Assembly: GCA_947169385.1 (NCBI GenBank)
Contig: CAMVPR010000001.1
Span: 124,001-188,000, forward strand
Direction: 5' to 3'
Length of the DNA: 64,000 bases
Source of the DNA: an uncultured Lachnospiraceae bacterium
Lineage (GTDB): Bacteria > Bacillota > Clostridia > Lachnospirales > Lachnospiraceae
In this document: positions 8,558 to 17,694 of the stretch, piece after piece
Numbering within the stretch: the first letter of the stretch is position 1
Layout of the letters: each line of letters opens with the position of its first letter
Notes under the pieces: generated by a model
What the model saw: the letters and a program-made list of their open reading frames with translations, nothing else
What the model was told of the DNA's origin: nothing
Database searches by the model: none
Made by a program: the position numbers and the translations under genes

Positions 8558-10001
8558 ATAATACTCTGTATAACGAGAAACCGTCCCCACCGTCGTTCTG
8601 AACAGTTCTTAACGCCTGCGAAGCGTGTTCCTTCAATGTGCTGTACTCATCATCAGAATCCTTAAACACAGCAACACCGATACTTGCTGAGAACATGATA
8701 GTTCTGCCTTCAGATGAATACTCTCTTCTTATACACTTAAGTATTCTTCCGGACATATCTCCGATATAACCTTCATCCGTCATATTAGGAGCAAAAACAG
8801 CGAACTCATCCTCATCAATTCTACCGACTATATCCGTATCAGAGAACAGCTCTAACAGCGACTCAGAGACATTGCTAATCATCTGGTCTGCAGCGCCTCT
8901 TCCTAATGTATCCGTGAAACGCCTGAAATTATCAAGGGAAATCACAAACATACACCCGCCTCTCTTATGGCTGCTCAAAGTGTTCATATCCTTTATGGTA
9001 CTGACACTAAATCCCTCAAGATTGTACAATCCAGTCTCCTTATCTCTAAGTGACTCAACCCTGACATACCTAAGGAAATTCCTTCTCTTGTTAAGATCTG
9101 TAATCAAGATTGCCACTCCGAAGACACAGAGCACAACCACCGAGAATATAGGGATCTTGTAAAGCTCCTTCAGATCTCTCTTCGCATTGGTTCTTACAAC
9201 CACATTCCATCCTATCGACGGCATATACTCGGCATACTCGTATACAAAACCATCTCTTTTAGAAGTGTTCTCGTGCGTCTCATCAGGAATCTCAACATAA
9301 AGATATGCAGAAGAAAGATTGTTGACAGACGGACCAATCAAAACCTCACCTTTATCATTTGCAAATGATACCGATGCACCGTACTCTTCTTCGTACGCTT
9401 CAATCTCTTCCTGAATGTTACTCATAACCATTCCGACACCACACACGCCCAAAAGATTAGCGTTGTCATCCTCCACTCTCTTATCCACAAAGACAGTGTA
9501 ATCCTTGGTGTTATACTCGTCAATACTGATATCAAGATCATAATCATTGCCGCTCTCGACAAATATAGAATACCAGACATCGTAATCGTCGTTATCAGGA
9601 TCAACAATCTTGCCGATTCCGTCCGGAGTATAATATCTCTTGGTCTTGTTAGAAATCAGAAATGCACTGGACCACGAATTGCCGTACTTAATCGCCCCTA
9701 AATAGTCAGACATAATCTTCTCCGCCTGACTCTCGGAATACTTCTCTTCGCGTTCAAGAAATTCCTTGAGGAACGTGTCATAACTCATAGTTTTCGACAC
9801 TCTGATGCACTGATTAAAATCACCCTGAACGGTAGTGTAAGCTTTATCGGCAATCATCTCGGTAGTATTCTCCTGATTGCGCTCAATGAGTTCAATCCCT
9901 ATCACAAAACTGACACCGCACATAACCAATACAACCAGGAACAGAATCACAATCCTGCTTAACGCAGACGCTCCGTATCCGTATTTAAGTTTATCTCCCA
10001 T
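8556..10001 (-). CDS. Membrane GGDEF-domain protein with degenerate active site
   Basis: An N-terminal transmembrane helix (~residues 15-38) is followed by an extracellular double-Cache-like sensor of about 240 residues. A second transmembrane helix (~residues 281-301) leads to a C-terminal GGDEF domain. The substrate-contact region (FVISLDNFRRFTDTLGRGAAD) is typical, but the signature reads RIDEDEF where active enzymes have R-x-G-G-D/E-E-F. Both glycines are thus replaced, so diguanylate cyclase activity is doubtful and the domain may bind GTP or act as a receptor. The gene lies 4 bases downstream of folD and is probably co-transcribed with it. Confidence 0.85.
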   Translation of the reverse strand: MGDKLKYGYGASALSRIVILFLVVLVMCGVSFVIGIELIERNQENTTEMIADKAYTTVQGDFNQCIRVSKTMSYDTFLKEFLEREEKYSESQAEKIMSDYLGAIKYGNSWSSAFLISNKTKRYYTPDGIGKIVDPDNDDYDVWYSIFVESGNDYDLDISIDEYNTKDYTVFVDKRVEDDNANLLGVCGVGMVMSNIQEEIEAYEEEYGASVSFANDKGEVLIGPSVNNLSSAYLYVEIPDETHENTSKRDGFVYEYAEYMPSIGWNVVVRTNAKRDLKELYKIPIFSVVVLCVFGVAILITDLNKRRNFLRYVRVESLRDKETGLYNLEGFSVSTIKDMNTLSSHKRGGCMFVISLDNFRRFTDTLGRGAADQMISNVSESLLELFSDTDIVGRIDEDEFAVFAPNMTDEGYIGDMSGRILKCIRREYSSEGRTIMFSASIGVAVFKDSDDEYSTLKEHASQALRTVQNDGGDGFSLYRVL

Positions 10002-10005
10002 ATAA

Positions 10006-10845
10006 TCATCCTCTTCTGATCTTAGCCGCCTTCAGCAAGTGAAGAGCAAGCACTGAAGTCGTAACCGAACCAACACCACCGGGAACCGGAGTGATGATAG
10101 AAGCCTTGCTCTCAACCTTTTCAAAATCAACATCACCACAAAGCTTGCCCTCTTCATTAACATTGATACCAACATCCATAACAACAGCTCCGTCAGCGAC
10201 ATAGCTGTCATCAATCATGTTGGCAACGCCTGCTGCGGCAACAAGAACCTCTGCGCGTTGACACTCCGCCTTCATATCAGCAGTTCTTGTATGGCAAATG
10301 GTAACGGTTGCATTTGCCTTCATAAGAAGCATAGAAACCGGCTTGCCGATAACGAGGCTCCTTCCGACAACTGTAACTCTCTTACCTGTGAGGTCAACAT
10401 TTGCGAACTTTAGCATCTCAATGACAGCCTCAGCAGTACAAGGGGCATAGCCTGACTCATCACCTGAGTAGACCTTGGCCATATTGATACTTGAAATACC
10501 GTCTAAGTCCTTAACAGGATCGATTCTTCTTAAAACTTCTGCCTCGTCTATATGCTTAGGGAGTGGCTTAAGAAGAAGAATTCCATCAATGTCATCATCG
10601 TTATTAATCTTGTCGAATTCAGCAAGGAAATCTTCGTTGCTGATATTCTCCGGAAATACATTAGATGTGCATCTAAAGTTAACCTTCTCCATCTTCTTGA
10701 CAGCGCCACGCTCGTACGCAATATCGTCACCCTTCTCACCAACTCTTATAATAGCAAGGTGAGGGCTCGCAATATCAAGACTCGCCATCTCATTAGCAAT
10801 CCTCTCATTAATCGCCCTAGCAACCTCAACACCTTTTAAAACCAT
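10006..10845 (-). CDS. folD: Bifunctional methylenetetrahydrofolate dehydrogenase/cyclohydrolase
   Basis: The 279-residue length and motifs fit FolD. The active-site YERGAVKKMEK region is a variant of the usual YVxxKxKAC; GILLLKPLPKHID is the conserved PLP loop, KDLDGIS is intact, and GRSLVIGKPVSMLL and PVPGGVGSVTTSVL form the NADP-binding and C-terminal signatures. The enzyme interconverts methylene-, methenyl- and formyl-tetrahydrofolate in the cytoplasm. A cyclodeaminase-family gene for the same pathway lies just upstream, beyond a 312-base repeat-bearing spacer. Confidence 0.95.
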   Translation of the reverse strand: MVLKGVEVARAINERIANEMASLDIASPHLAIIRVGEKGDDIAYERGAVKKMEKVNFRCTSNVFPENISNEDFLAEFDKINNDDDIDGILLLKPLPKHIDEAEVLRRIDPVKDLDGISSINMAKVYSGDESGYAPCTAEAVIEMLKFANVDLTGKRVTVVGRSLVIGKPVSMLLMKANATVTICHTRTADMKAECQRAEVLVAAAGVANMIDDSYVADGAVVMDVGINVNEEGKLCGDVDFEKVESKASIITPVPGGVGSVTTSVLALHLLKAAKIRRG

Positions 10846-10875
10846 ATCCTTCTCTTCTCCTTTCCAACTCTAAAC

Positions 10876-10976
10876 CTTATCCCGGTAGCCCCGCTACCCT
10901 GAGGATGTATTTATTGCTAAGTTATCCCTCGCTTCACTCGGGATAAAGATTCTTCGCTTCGCGAAGTCATGACAGG
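10876..10976. repeat. Dispersed palindromic repeats (REP-like)
   Basis: Two families seen many times in this window sit side by side. One is a short unit of the form CCGGTAGCCCCGCTACC followed by CTGAGGA, also at 13917 and in four tandem copies near 17466. The other is the TATCCCTCG...CGGGATAAAGATTCTTCGC unit. Both are imperfect hairpins in noncoding space. Confidence 0.75.
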
Positions 10977-10992
10977 GGTTGATTATTCATAC

Positions 10993-11138
10993 AGCGCCCG
11001 GTTACACATATGCTTAAGTCGGACTCTGTAAAAACGTCAGTACTTAATGAGCACGACTTTTAGGAGTGCGAATTTAGTACTGCTACGTTTTTGCCGAAGC
11101 GGGAGCGTGTCCGACGTAGCATAGTGTTGCCGGGTGCG
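10993..11138. repeat. Long structured hairpin element, copy A
   Basis: The whole interval folds as one long interrupted hairpin. The outer arms are GCGCCCGG with CCGGGTGCG, then CATATGCT with AGCATAGTG, then AGTCGGAC with GTCCGAC, and an inner stem AAAAACGTCAGTACT with AGTACTGCTACGTTTTT. Compared with copies B and C, several paired positions change together (CAGTACT/AGTACTG here, CGGTACT/AGTACCG there). This supports selection on secondary structure. No open reading frame fits. Confidence 0.75.
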
Positions 11139-11157
11139 TCCGTTATAGAAACATATG

Positions 11158-11787
11158 TTACCTCACATCCGCGAGTACCTTAGCATAAACTTCATCCGCC
11201 ATCTCATTTCCTACGCGAATCATCTCATCCGCCCTCTTATCGAACTCATCCGCCTTGCCTCTGTTCTTCATCATCTTCGTATTGATAAACACATTAAGTG
11301 ACGCCCCATTAAGCGCAGCCTTAAGGCACTGAACCGCAACACCTGCATCACTGATCGCAAGCTTAGATCCAATCTCGGCAACCCTCTTAGTAACCTTAAT
11401 GCCCTCAACAATCTTCTCCATAAGCTCTAAAGGAGCCTCACTGGCAACAACCAATGCCTCCTCCAAAACCTTATTCCTATGAACTATCTCCTCTTCAGTT
11501 GACTTAGGAAGTCCATAGGCCTTAGCTAATGGCTCAAATGCAACCGCATCCTTATCCATAGCGTCAAGAAGCGCTCTTGTGATATCGTTAGCATTTGCAA
11601 TAATACTCTCTATCTCATCCTGATACTCAGCATACTTCTTCTTGCCTGTGGTAAGCGCCATAACCATATTACCTAGGCTCATACCAACCGCAGCAACAAG
11701 TCCCGATGCTCCACCACCACCAGGAACCGGTGCATCAGATGAAAGCTCCTTTATAAAACTATCAATTGTAGATTCAGACATAGACAT
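11158..11787 (-). CDS. Formiminotransferase-cyclodeaminase family methenyl-THF cyclohydrolase
   Basis: The start is set at the ATG at 11787 (MSMSESTIDSF), 8 bases after a GGAGG site; the longer frame upstream is not supported. The protein of 209 residues matches the cyclodeaminase/FchA family throughout: the glycine-rich APVPGGGGASGLVAAVGMSLGNMV near the N-terminus and an all-helical remainder. Stand-alone members of this family usually act as methenyltetrahydrofolate cyclohydrolase. The closeness to folD supports one-carbon metabolism. I do not assign fchA firmly because the family also includes formimino-THF cyclodeaminases. Confidence 0.85.
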   Translation of the reverse strand: MSMSESTIDSFIKELSSDAPVPGGGGASGLVAAVGMSLGNMVMALTTGKKKYAEYQDEIESIIANANDITRALLDAMDKDAVAFEPLAKAYGLPKSTEEEIVHRNKVLEEALVVASEAPLELMEKIVEGIKVTKRVAEIGSKLAISDAGVAVQCLKAALNGASLNVFINTKMMKNRGKADEFDKRADEMIRVGNEMADEVYAKVLADVR

Positions 11788-11883
11788 AACATAATCCTCC
11801 AAATAAAAAACTATCAATAATTATACCACAAAACTCCTTTTATTCCAACACAGAACCATAAGAACCTTCCCCGTGGTACCTAT

Positions 11884-11909
11884 AATAAAAGCTGCCCTAA
11901 AGCAGCTTT
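11884..11909 (-). terminator. Intrinsic terminator after sensor kinase
   Basis: On the minus strand the stem AAAGCTGC/GCAGCTTT is followed by TTTTATT. It lies just downstream of the kinase stop codon and ends the two-component operon. Confidence 0.8.
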
Positions 11910-11913
11910 CACC

Positions 11914-13038
11914 CTAAACCTTCTTAACAAAGAGCTCAACAACGAATCCGTCCTCATTATAATACTCCATTCCTCCACCCTGCTTGGTCATGTACCAATT
12001 GGCAAGATACATTCCGAGGCCGTAGCCGCTCTTCTCATCAGTACCCTTGCCTCTGTAGAACTTCTCGACAATAAGAGGAAGTTCATCATCAAAAACCCCG
12101 GGGCCTGAATCCTTAATCTTGATCTTTATAAACTTCTCGTTGCCACTTCCTATAACCTCTTCAAATGAAACATGTATATCAGTGTGCGCATATTTAAACG
12201 AGTTACCGATTATGTTGTCAACGACCTGCTCCATGCGCATTGAATCATAGTATAACAGGCACTCCGGAATATGATTATCAAGAATAATATTGCCATAATC
12301 AACAAGGTTCTCAAAATACATCTCAATATCTTTAGAACTTCTCTCTAAGATATTAAAGCTGATCTCCTCGGAATCTTCAAGAGTCGCCTTAAACATATTA
12401 TTGACAAGAGCGTTGATGGTCTCCGCTTTAGTGGAAATAGTTCCAATCTTATCTAACAGGTTCTTTATATCCTCATCACCGGAATCCTTTAACTTGTTGC
12501 CATACTTTAATTCAAGCACCTCACAAGTTGCCTGAATCGTAGCAACAGGAGTCTTAATGTCATGGCTTAATTCACCCACAAGTTCTCTTTTAGCTCGTTC
12601 CGATGCAGCCTCTCTCTCCTTAGATGCTCTAAGCTCCTCTCTCATTATGTCAAAACTCTCGACAAAATTAATGAATAACTTGCTCCTATGAACAGGAAGC
12701 GGTACATCAAGATTACCCTTTGCGATTTCATTTGCAAATGCTTCCATCTCACCCACAGGCTTAAGCTCCACAAAGTAAACCAGCAGCAACAACAGAATTC
12801 CTATTATAAAAATAGCGCCCCAGAATATAATAATGATTCTAAGAATCTCAGCATTCTGAGCCAAAGAATCCTCCTGAAACCTTTCCCATAAATCTTTATA
12901 AATCTGAAGCTCTTTGTCACTGACACTGCCTAAATCTACCGGATCAAGGCTAACACCCTTAAACACTAAAACCAAAGCCAACAGTGCAGTAAGCATAAGC
13001 AGAATATACGCGACAACAATTTTTAAAAGACTCTTCAT
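11914..13038 (-). CDS. Sensor histidine kinase with HAMP domain
   Basis: Two transmembrane helices (residues ~5-26 and ~64-88) flank a short extracytoplasmic loop of about 38 residues. A HAMP domain, a HisKA domain with the phospho-acceptor in GELSHDIKTPVATIQ, and a HATPase domain with KDSGPGVFDDE and GYGLGMYLA follow. The length of 374 residues is normal for this class. Its start overlaps the response-regulator stop by one base. It likely signals to the OmpR-type regulator and, through it, to the ABC exporter genes next door. Confidence 0.9.
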   Translation of the reverse strand: MKSLLKIVVAYILLMLTALLALVLVFKGVSLDPVDLGSVSDKELQIYKDLWERFQEDSLAQNAEILRIIIIFWGAIFIIGILLLLLVYFVELKPVGEMEAFANEIAKGNLDVPLPVHRSKLFINFVESFDIMREELRASKEREAASERAKRELVGELSHDIKTPVATIQATCEVLELKYGNKLKDSGDEDIKNLLDKIGTISTKAETINALVNNMFKATLEDSEEISFNILERSSKDIEMYFENLVDYGNIILDNHIPECLLYYDSMRMEQVVDNIIGNSFKYAHTDIHVSFEEVIGSGNEKFIKIKIKDSGPGVFDDELPLIVEKFYRGKGTDEKSGYGLGMYLANWYMTKQGGGMEYYNEDGFVVELFVKKV

Positions 13039-13733
13039 TACTTAAGCTCCAATATATAACCTGTGCCCCAAACAGTCTTGATAAACTCAGGATTGTTAGG
13101 GTCTTCCTCCAGTTTCTCTCTAAGCCTTCTGATATGTACGTTAAGCGTTCCGTCACCATAGTACGAATCACCCCACACCTCATCAAAAAGCTGATCTTTC
13201 GTAACTATCGTATTCTTGTGCTCATATAAACATTTTAAAAGAGCGTACTCCTTGGCTTTTAGGGAAATACTGTCTCCATGCAAAACCACCGACATAGTGG
13301 AATCTATAAGTGCGAATTCCTTACCGGAATCAGGCGCCTTAACCTCAACACTCTCAAGCTTTTTAATCTCTTCAATTCTCTTAAGATTAACCTTAACTTT
13401 AGCAAGAAGAACTGACAAGCTATACGGCTTGGTAACATAGTCATCACCACCGATACTAAGTCCCACAAGCATATCGTCATCGCTCTGTCTTGCGCTGATA
13501 AAAAGAATTGGGAGACTGTAATCCTCTCGTAACTTTTTACAGACATCAAAACCTGAACCATCACCCAAATTAATATCAAGCAATATAAGGTCAGTGTCAT
13601 TGGTCTTTAGGAAATCAAAGCAAGACGCAGCACTGTCCACATACTGCGTCTTAACATCAAACATTTCAAAATATTCAGCCGTCATCTTGGCAAGTTCGGT
13701 TTCATCATCAACAATCAAACAGTTATAATGCAT
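13038..13733 (-). CDS. OmpR/PhoB-family response regulator
   Basis: This is a 231-residue protein with an N-terminal receiver (acidic pair DDE near residue 9, phospho-acceptor in LILLDINLGDGSG, conserved Lys in YVTKPYS). The C-terminal winged-helix DNA-binding domain ends DGTLNVHIRRLREKLEEDP...VWGTGYIL. The kinase partner follows with a one-base overlap. The likely targets are the ABC transporter genes on the same strand upstream, whose promoter region carries an 11-base direct repeat of the kind these regulators bind. Confidence 0.92.
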   Translation of the reverse strand: MHYNCLIVDDETELAKMTAEYFEMFDVKTQYVDSAASCFDFLKTNDTDLILLDINLGDGSGFDVCKKLREDYSLPILFISARQSDDDMLVGLSIGGDDYVTKPYSLSVLLAKVKVNLKRIEEIKKLESVEVKAPDSGKEFALIDSTMSVVLHGDSISLKAKEYALLKCLYEHKNTIVTKDQLFDEVWGDSYYGDGTLNVHIRRLREKLEEDPNNPEFIKTVWGTGYILELK

Positions 13734-13840
13734 ATTTACACCTCATATTAAAGGGCGCTATACCCATGATTATCTTCCCCTCTTGTCCTTATTTAATTAT
13801 ACAAAAAAGCCCTGCAAATGCAAGGCTTAAATATTATATT

Positions 13841-13942
13841 GACCTTCTTCGAAGGTCAAAGATTCTTCGCTTCGCTCAGAATGACACACTTTCACCAGAG
13901 TTCGACTAAAAAACCTCCCCGGTGGCTCCGCCACCCTGAGGA
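13841..13942. repeat. Dispersed palindromic repeats
   Basis: This stretch holds one copy of the GATTCTTCGCTTCGCTCAGA unit (13861) and one CCCCGGTGGCTCCGCCACCC unit followed by CTGAGGA (13917). It lies between the response regulator and structured element B. Confidence 0.75.
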
Positions 13943-13950
13943 TTGTAATT

Positions 13951-14085
13951 AGCGTATGTCTGTTTAGTGACAGACCGTATAAAAACGTCGGTACTTAATG
14001 AGTGTGAGTGCAAGCGAAACACGAATTTAGTACCGCTACGTTTTTACCCGAGCGAGAGCGTGTCTGTCACGTACAGACATATGCT
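13951..14085. repeat. Long structured hairpin element, copy B
   Basis: The terminal arms are GCGTATGTCTGT with ACAGACATATGC. The next stem is a perfect GTGACAGAC/GTCTGTCAC, and the inner stem AAAAACGTCGGTACT pairs with AGTACCGCTACGTTTTT. The layout is the same as copies A and C. It separates the two-component genes from the ABC permease. Confidence 0.8.
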
Positions 14086-14096
14086 AATCTCACATC

Positions 14097-16535
14097 CTAC
14101 TCTTCTGTTATCATATTCACCGGCTGCAATCCTCTAGTCTTCAACCCAAACAATCCCGCTGTAATAATCGCCACAACAAATATTCCAACAATAGTCGCAA
14201 TATACCAGGTAGGAGATATAGAGAATGCAATCTTCCTGATTCCAAACAATGAGAAACAAGCCACACATAAGTTACTTCCAACAACCTGCGCCAAAGCTCC
14301 TCCAATAAACATTCCAACAATGATTCCCGGAACATTTGACATCATTATCTGTGAAATAATCTGAGAAGAAGTCATTCCAAGAGCCTTGTTTATACCGAAA
14401 GTACGCCACTCTCTAACAATCTTAGCTCTGACAACAAGCGCCTCAACAAACACAACCACAAGGATTGTTATAAGAACTATCACGAAACAAAGCATTTGCA
14501 CAGCTGTTGAAACACTCTGTAATGTGCTCTTCATATTTGTGTCTATATCTATAACTCTGTCTGTTTCGATATCTTTGTCATCAATCTGAGATTCAATATC
14601 GTCAAATGTTACTCCTTCTTTACAAGCTAAAGTATAACTAACATTTGCAGTAGACACTCCGATTTTTTCAGCTCCATCAAGTGTCATACAGATGGTTCTT
14701 CCCATACGCTCCATACGCTGATCAATTCCGGTGATAATGTAATCTGCATTTTTGTCACCGACAGTAATGGTAAGAACATCACCGACACCAACATTAAAAT
14801 CATTTGCCACACCGGTTGTAACCAATATCTCGTTATCATTCTTAGCGTATCTTCCTTCAACCAATATAGCTGTAGGTCTTTTGCTAATATCCTCATAAGC
14901 GTAAGTATAAACATTTTGAGTTTTATCCTTATGTGATACCGAAGGCTCAAATCCGGTGCTGACAAGAACATCCTCTACACCATCTAAATTTTTGATATCA
15001 TCTTCGATATCTTTGCTTCCACCAATCAGCGCAGTTCCTGTATCAAATCCCATAATCGATGTTAGGGCATCAGGATCTGATCCGAAGTTCTCCATCATTC
15101 CAAAACCAACAAGTGTTGAAATTACAAGGATCATAATGATTATAACCATTACAACATTTTTACCGATTTCACCTATCGTTCCTTTAAGAGAAAGAACTAC
15201 AGAAATTGGAAGTGGAGTTTTTTCAAATGTAAAATGATTTCTCCTAAAATTATGTGTGTTAATACCACCCCTAAGTTCATCTAAAACTCCGGTTTTCTTG
15301 TATGCTCTACTGATAAACCATGTAACCAAAAGAATCATTACAAGCAAGCTGATTACAGTGATCATGGCAGTTGCGTAATCGATTGGCTGGTTCCATGTAA
15401 TTCCCAAAAGAAGACTTACTACATCAACAAATTTACTATTAGATACAAATGCTAAAGCAACCCCCACCAAAGCTCCTAAGAGTGCAATGATTGCAATCTG
15501 AACTAAAATAGTTAATCTCAACTCTTTTACAGTGTATCCTGATGCCTCTAATATACCGGTGTTCTTCATGTTGCGCTGTATAAAATTCTTAATACTGAAA
15601 GAGATAATGATCAATGCAATAACCAATATAAGAATACCAAATATCATTATTATAGCCATTGAAATCATTGGTACGAACTGTGCTCCGCCTCTCATCATTT
15701 GCCAATTGACAGCAATCATACTTAAGTAATCTTTTTCAGGATTCTTTTCCATGTATGGACCCACATAATCTTTATATGCTCCGGTTATTTCTTCCTCAAG
15801 GTCACTTGTTTTATAGTAACCATCATCCCTACCATAAGTTGACATGTATGCGATAACATTTGAAGCCGCAGGTGCAAGCTCACTCTCATCAATCCTACCC
15901 TTAAAAGCGATGTAATCAAGTGCCTTTTTAGGATTCTCATCTACAATCTTATCAATCATTTTCTCCGACATATAAATATAGTTTATGGTTATGTTAATTG
16001 TTGATGAAAAATATGGATCCTCTGCATAACCTGCAACATTGAACTTGTATTTATTGTCACCAAGCTTTAACTCTAAAGTATCACCGATAGCGTATCCGGC
16101 TTTCATATGCAAAGGCACAAAGATATCATTTTCTGAGTAATCAGATGCATCGATATCAAGAATTTTCATCTGTTTTTTCTCGTTACCAAAACTCTCTGCA
16201 AGGAAATCATACTCTTTCCATTCGGTATCTTTTGAATTCTTATATTCCCCATAAATCCTGGTTGCCGGTGTAGTTTCAAATTCCTTTATATGCTCATTTT
16301 CCTTAAATGCTTTCTCAAGACATTCCTTTTTTTCAGAATCATCATCAATAAAAACTATCTCGTGTGAACCGTTGATTTTATCGAATCTGTCATCCATTAC
16401 TCTACCCATGCCATTCAATGTAGCTAAGCAGTTAAAGATAAGAAATGCAGACAAAAGAGTAAGGATAAAGAAGGTAATCATGTCACCTTTTTGCTTTTTC
16501 ATATTGTTCTTGGCAATCATAAAAAGTTTATACAT
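14097..16535 (-). CDS. FtsX/MacB-type ABC transporter permease
   Basis: An N-terminal transmembrane helix is followed by a large extracytoplasmic domain (about residues 45-280), then three helices (~285-430). A second extracytoplasmic stretch of about 200 residues follows the next helix, with three more helices at the C-terminus. This is the duplicated FtsX arrangement of 812 residues seen in BceB-, MacB- and LolC-like permeases. Such permeases work with one ATPase to sense or expel antimicrobial peptides or lipids. The gene starts 1 base after the ATPase gene, and a two-component system follows, so a peptide-antibiotic response module is likely; the ligand is unknown. Confidence 0.88.
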   Translation of the reverse strand: MYKLFMIAKNNMKKQKGDMITFFILTLLSAFLIFNCLATLNGMGRVMDDRFDKINGSHEIVFIDDDSEKKECLEKAFKENEHIKEFETTPATRIYGEYKNSKDTEWKEYDFLAESFGNEKKQMKILDIDASDYSENDIFVPLHMKAGYAIGDTLELKLGDNKYKFNVAGYAEDPYFSSTINITINYIYMSEKMIDKIVDENPKKALDYIAFKGRIDESELAPAASNVIAYMSTYGRDDGYYKTSDLEEEITGAYKDYVGPYMEKNPEKDYLSMIAVNWQMMRGGAQFVPMISMAIIMIFGILILVIALIIISFSIKNFIQRNMKNTGILEASGYTVKELRLTILVQIAIIALLGALVGVALAFVSNSKFVDVVSLLLGITWNQPIDYATAMITVISLLVMILLVTWFISRAYKKTGVLDELRGGINTHNFRRNHFTFEKTPLPISVVLSLKGTIGEIGKNVVMVIIIMILVISTLVGFGMMENFGSDPDALTSIMGFDTGTALIGGSKDIEDDIKNLDGVEDVLVSTGFEPSVSHKDKTQNVYTYAYEDISKRPTAILVEGRYAKNDNEILVTTGVANDFNVGVGDVLTITVGDKNADYIITGIDQRMERMGRTICMTLDGAEKIGVSTANVSYTLACKEGVTFDDIESQIDDKDIETDRVIDIDTNMKSTLQSVSTAVQMLCFVIVLITILVVVFVEALVVRAKIVREWRTFGINKALGMTSSQIISQIMMSNVPGIIVGMFIGGALAQVVGSNLCVACFSLFGIRKIAFSISPTWYIATIVGIFVVAIITAGLFGLKTRGLQPVNMITEE

Positions 16536-16536
16536 A

Positions 16537-17343
16537 TTACCACCCCATCTCCGAAAGGAAATCTTTTAGTTTATTGTGACGAGCAAGAGCCTGTTCTTGG
16601 TTAGGATTCTCATCATCCTTGTAATCTCCTAGATACGGTCCTAAGTCACACTCGTCAGATATCACCCCGTCAGAGAGATAGATTATTCTGTTGCCTCGCT
16701 CTGCAGCCTTAACTGTATGTGTTACCATCACAATACTCTGTCCTTCGTTATTTAGCCCGCTTAAAATATCGAGAACATTGGCTGTGTTCTGAGAGTTCAA
16801 TGCGCCGGTAGGCTCATCTGCAAAAAGTATCTTAGGATCATTAATAACTCCTCTTACCACGGCAACCCTTTGCTGCTGACCACCGGATAACTGAGTCGGA
16901 AACTTTCTTCCGTCCTGCTCATTAATCTCAACTTTCTCTAAAAGTTCACGCGACTTCTTGGCAAGAGCTTTTCTGTCCTTGGACTTTAAGAGCCCACATA
17001 CCATAACGTTATCCATCGCACTCATCGAATCATTTAAGTAGTTTTGCTGGAAAACAAAACCTGCATAATCTCTTCTAAATAGCGCCAATTTATCATTTGA
17101 CAGCTTTGAAATCTCCACATCCTTGCCGTCAACATTGTATGTAATTGTTCCAAGCGATGGTCTGTCCATTCCCGAAAGAGCATATAACAATGTACTTTTG
17201 CCGGAACCCGAGTTACCCATAACTACTGTGAAATCTCCGCTATATATTTCCAGATTTAAGTTCTTAAGTACGTGCTGCTGTACGGATTCATTTGAAAATG
17301 TTTTAGACAAATCCTTTGCTCTTAAAATTACTCTATCTTTCAT
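16537..17343 (-). CDS. ABC transporter ATP-binding protein (LolD/MacB type)
   Basis: The ATG at 17343 (MKDRVILRAKDLSKTF) follows a GGGAGG site with 7-base spacing, so the 10 residues further upstream are not used. Walker A is GNSGSGKST, the Q-loop lies in FVFQQNYL, the signature is LSGGQQQR and Walker B is ILFADEPTGALNS. The protein is about 268 residues, with a C-terminal tail beyond the nucleotide-binding core. It couples ATP hydrolysis to the adjacent permease. Confidence 0.93.
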   Translation of the reverse strand: MKDRVILRAKDLSKTFSNESVQQHVLKNLNLEIYSGDFTVVMGNSGSGKSTLLYALSGMDRPSLGTITYNVDGKDVEISKLSNDKLALFRRDYAGFVFQQNYLNDSMSAMDNVMVCGLLKSKDRKALAKKSRELLEKVEINEQDGRKFPTQLSGGQQQRVAVVRGVINDPKILFADEPTGALNSQNTANVLDILSGLNNEGQSIVMVTHTVKAAERGNRIIYLSDGVISDECDLGPYLGDYKDDENPNQEQALARHNKLKDFLSEMGW

Positions 17344-17460
17344 AATAAAACCTCCCAAAAAGAAAACTTTCATGTTTTGTTGCTGATCATAATATACAAC
17401 AACCGAACATGAAAGTCTTAAATTGATTCTTCTTTAATTCTTAACTGTTTCTTAACTAGG
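17344..17460 (-). promoter_or_regulatory. Promoter/operator region of ABC exporter operon
   Basis: Two copies of TTCTTAAC lie at 17438-17445 and 17449-17456, repeating every 11 bases, a spacing typical of OmpR-family response-regulator sites. Nearer the gene, an interrupted inverted repeat (ACTTTCATGTT with AACATGAAAGT, roughly 17364-17417) surrounds an AT-rich TATATTATG stretch that may hold the -10 box. Binding by the regulator at 13038-13733 is inference. Confidence 0.5.
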
Positions 17461-17464
17461 TTCC

Positions 17465-17626
17465 CCCGGTGGCTTAAGCCACCCTGAGGAGGTGTGTAAA
17501 AAAGCATATTCCGGTGACCTCGTCACCCTGAGGAGTGTGTAAAAAGCATATTCCGGTGACCTCGTCACCCTGAGGAGGTGTGTAAAAAACATATTCCGGT
17601 GACCTCGTCACCCTGAGGAGTGTGTT
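17465..17626. repeat. Tandem repeat, four units of about 43 bp
   Basis: Four head-to-tail units begin near 17466, 17511, 17553 and 17596. Each has a small hairpin (CCGGTGACCTCGTCACCC in three units, CCCGGTGGCTTAAGCCACC in the first), then CTGAGGAG, GTGTGTAAAAA and GCATATT. Single copies of the same hairpin occur at 10876 and 13917. Confidence 0.85.
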
Positions 17627-17676
17627 ATCCCTCGTTTCACTCGGGATAAAGATTCTTCGCTTCGCTCAGAATGACA
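17627..17676. repeat. Dispersed palindromic repeat
   Basis: The unit TTATCCCTCG...CGGGATAAAGATTCTTCGC, followed by TTCGCTCAGAATGACAG, is the same family seen near 10921, 36450, 48840 and elsewhere. Confidence 0.8.
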
Positions 17677-17694
17677 GGTATTTAGGTTTATATT

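Noticed and set aside
14008..14364. A plus-strand open frame across structured element B
   Set aside because: It runs from a repeat hairpin into the antisense strand of the ABC permease and has no ribosome site.
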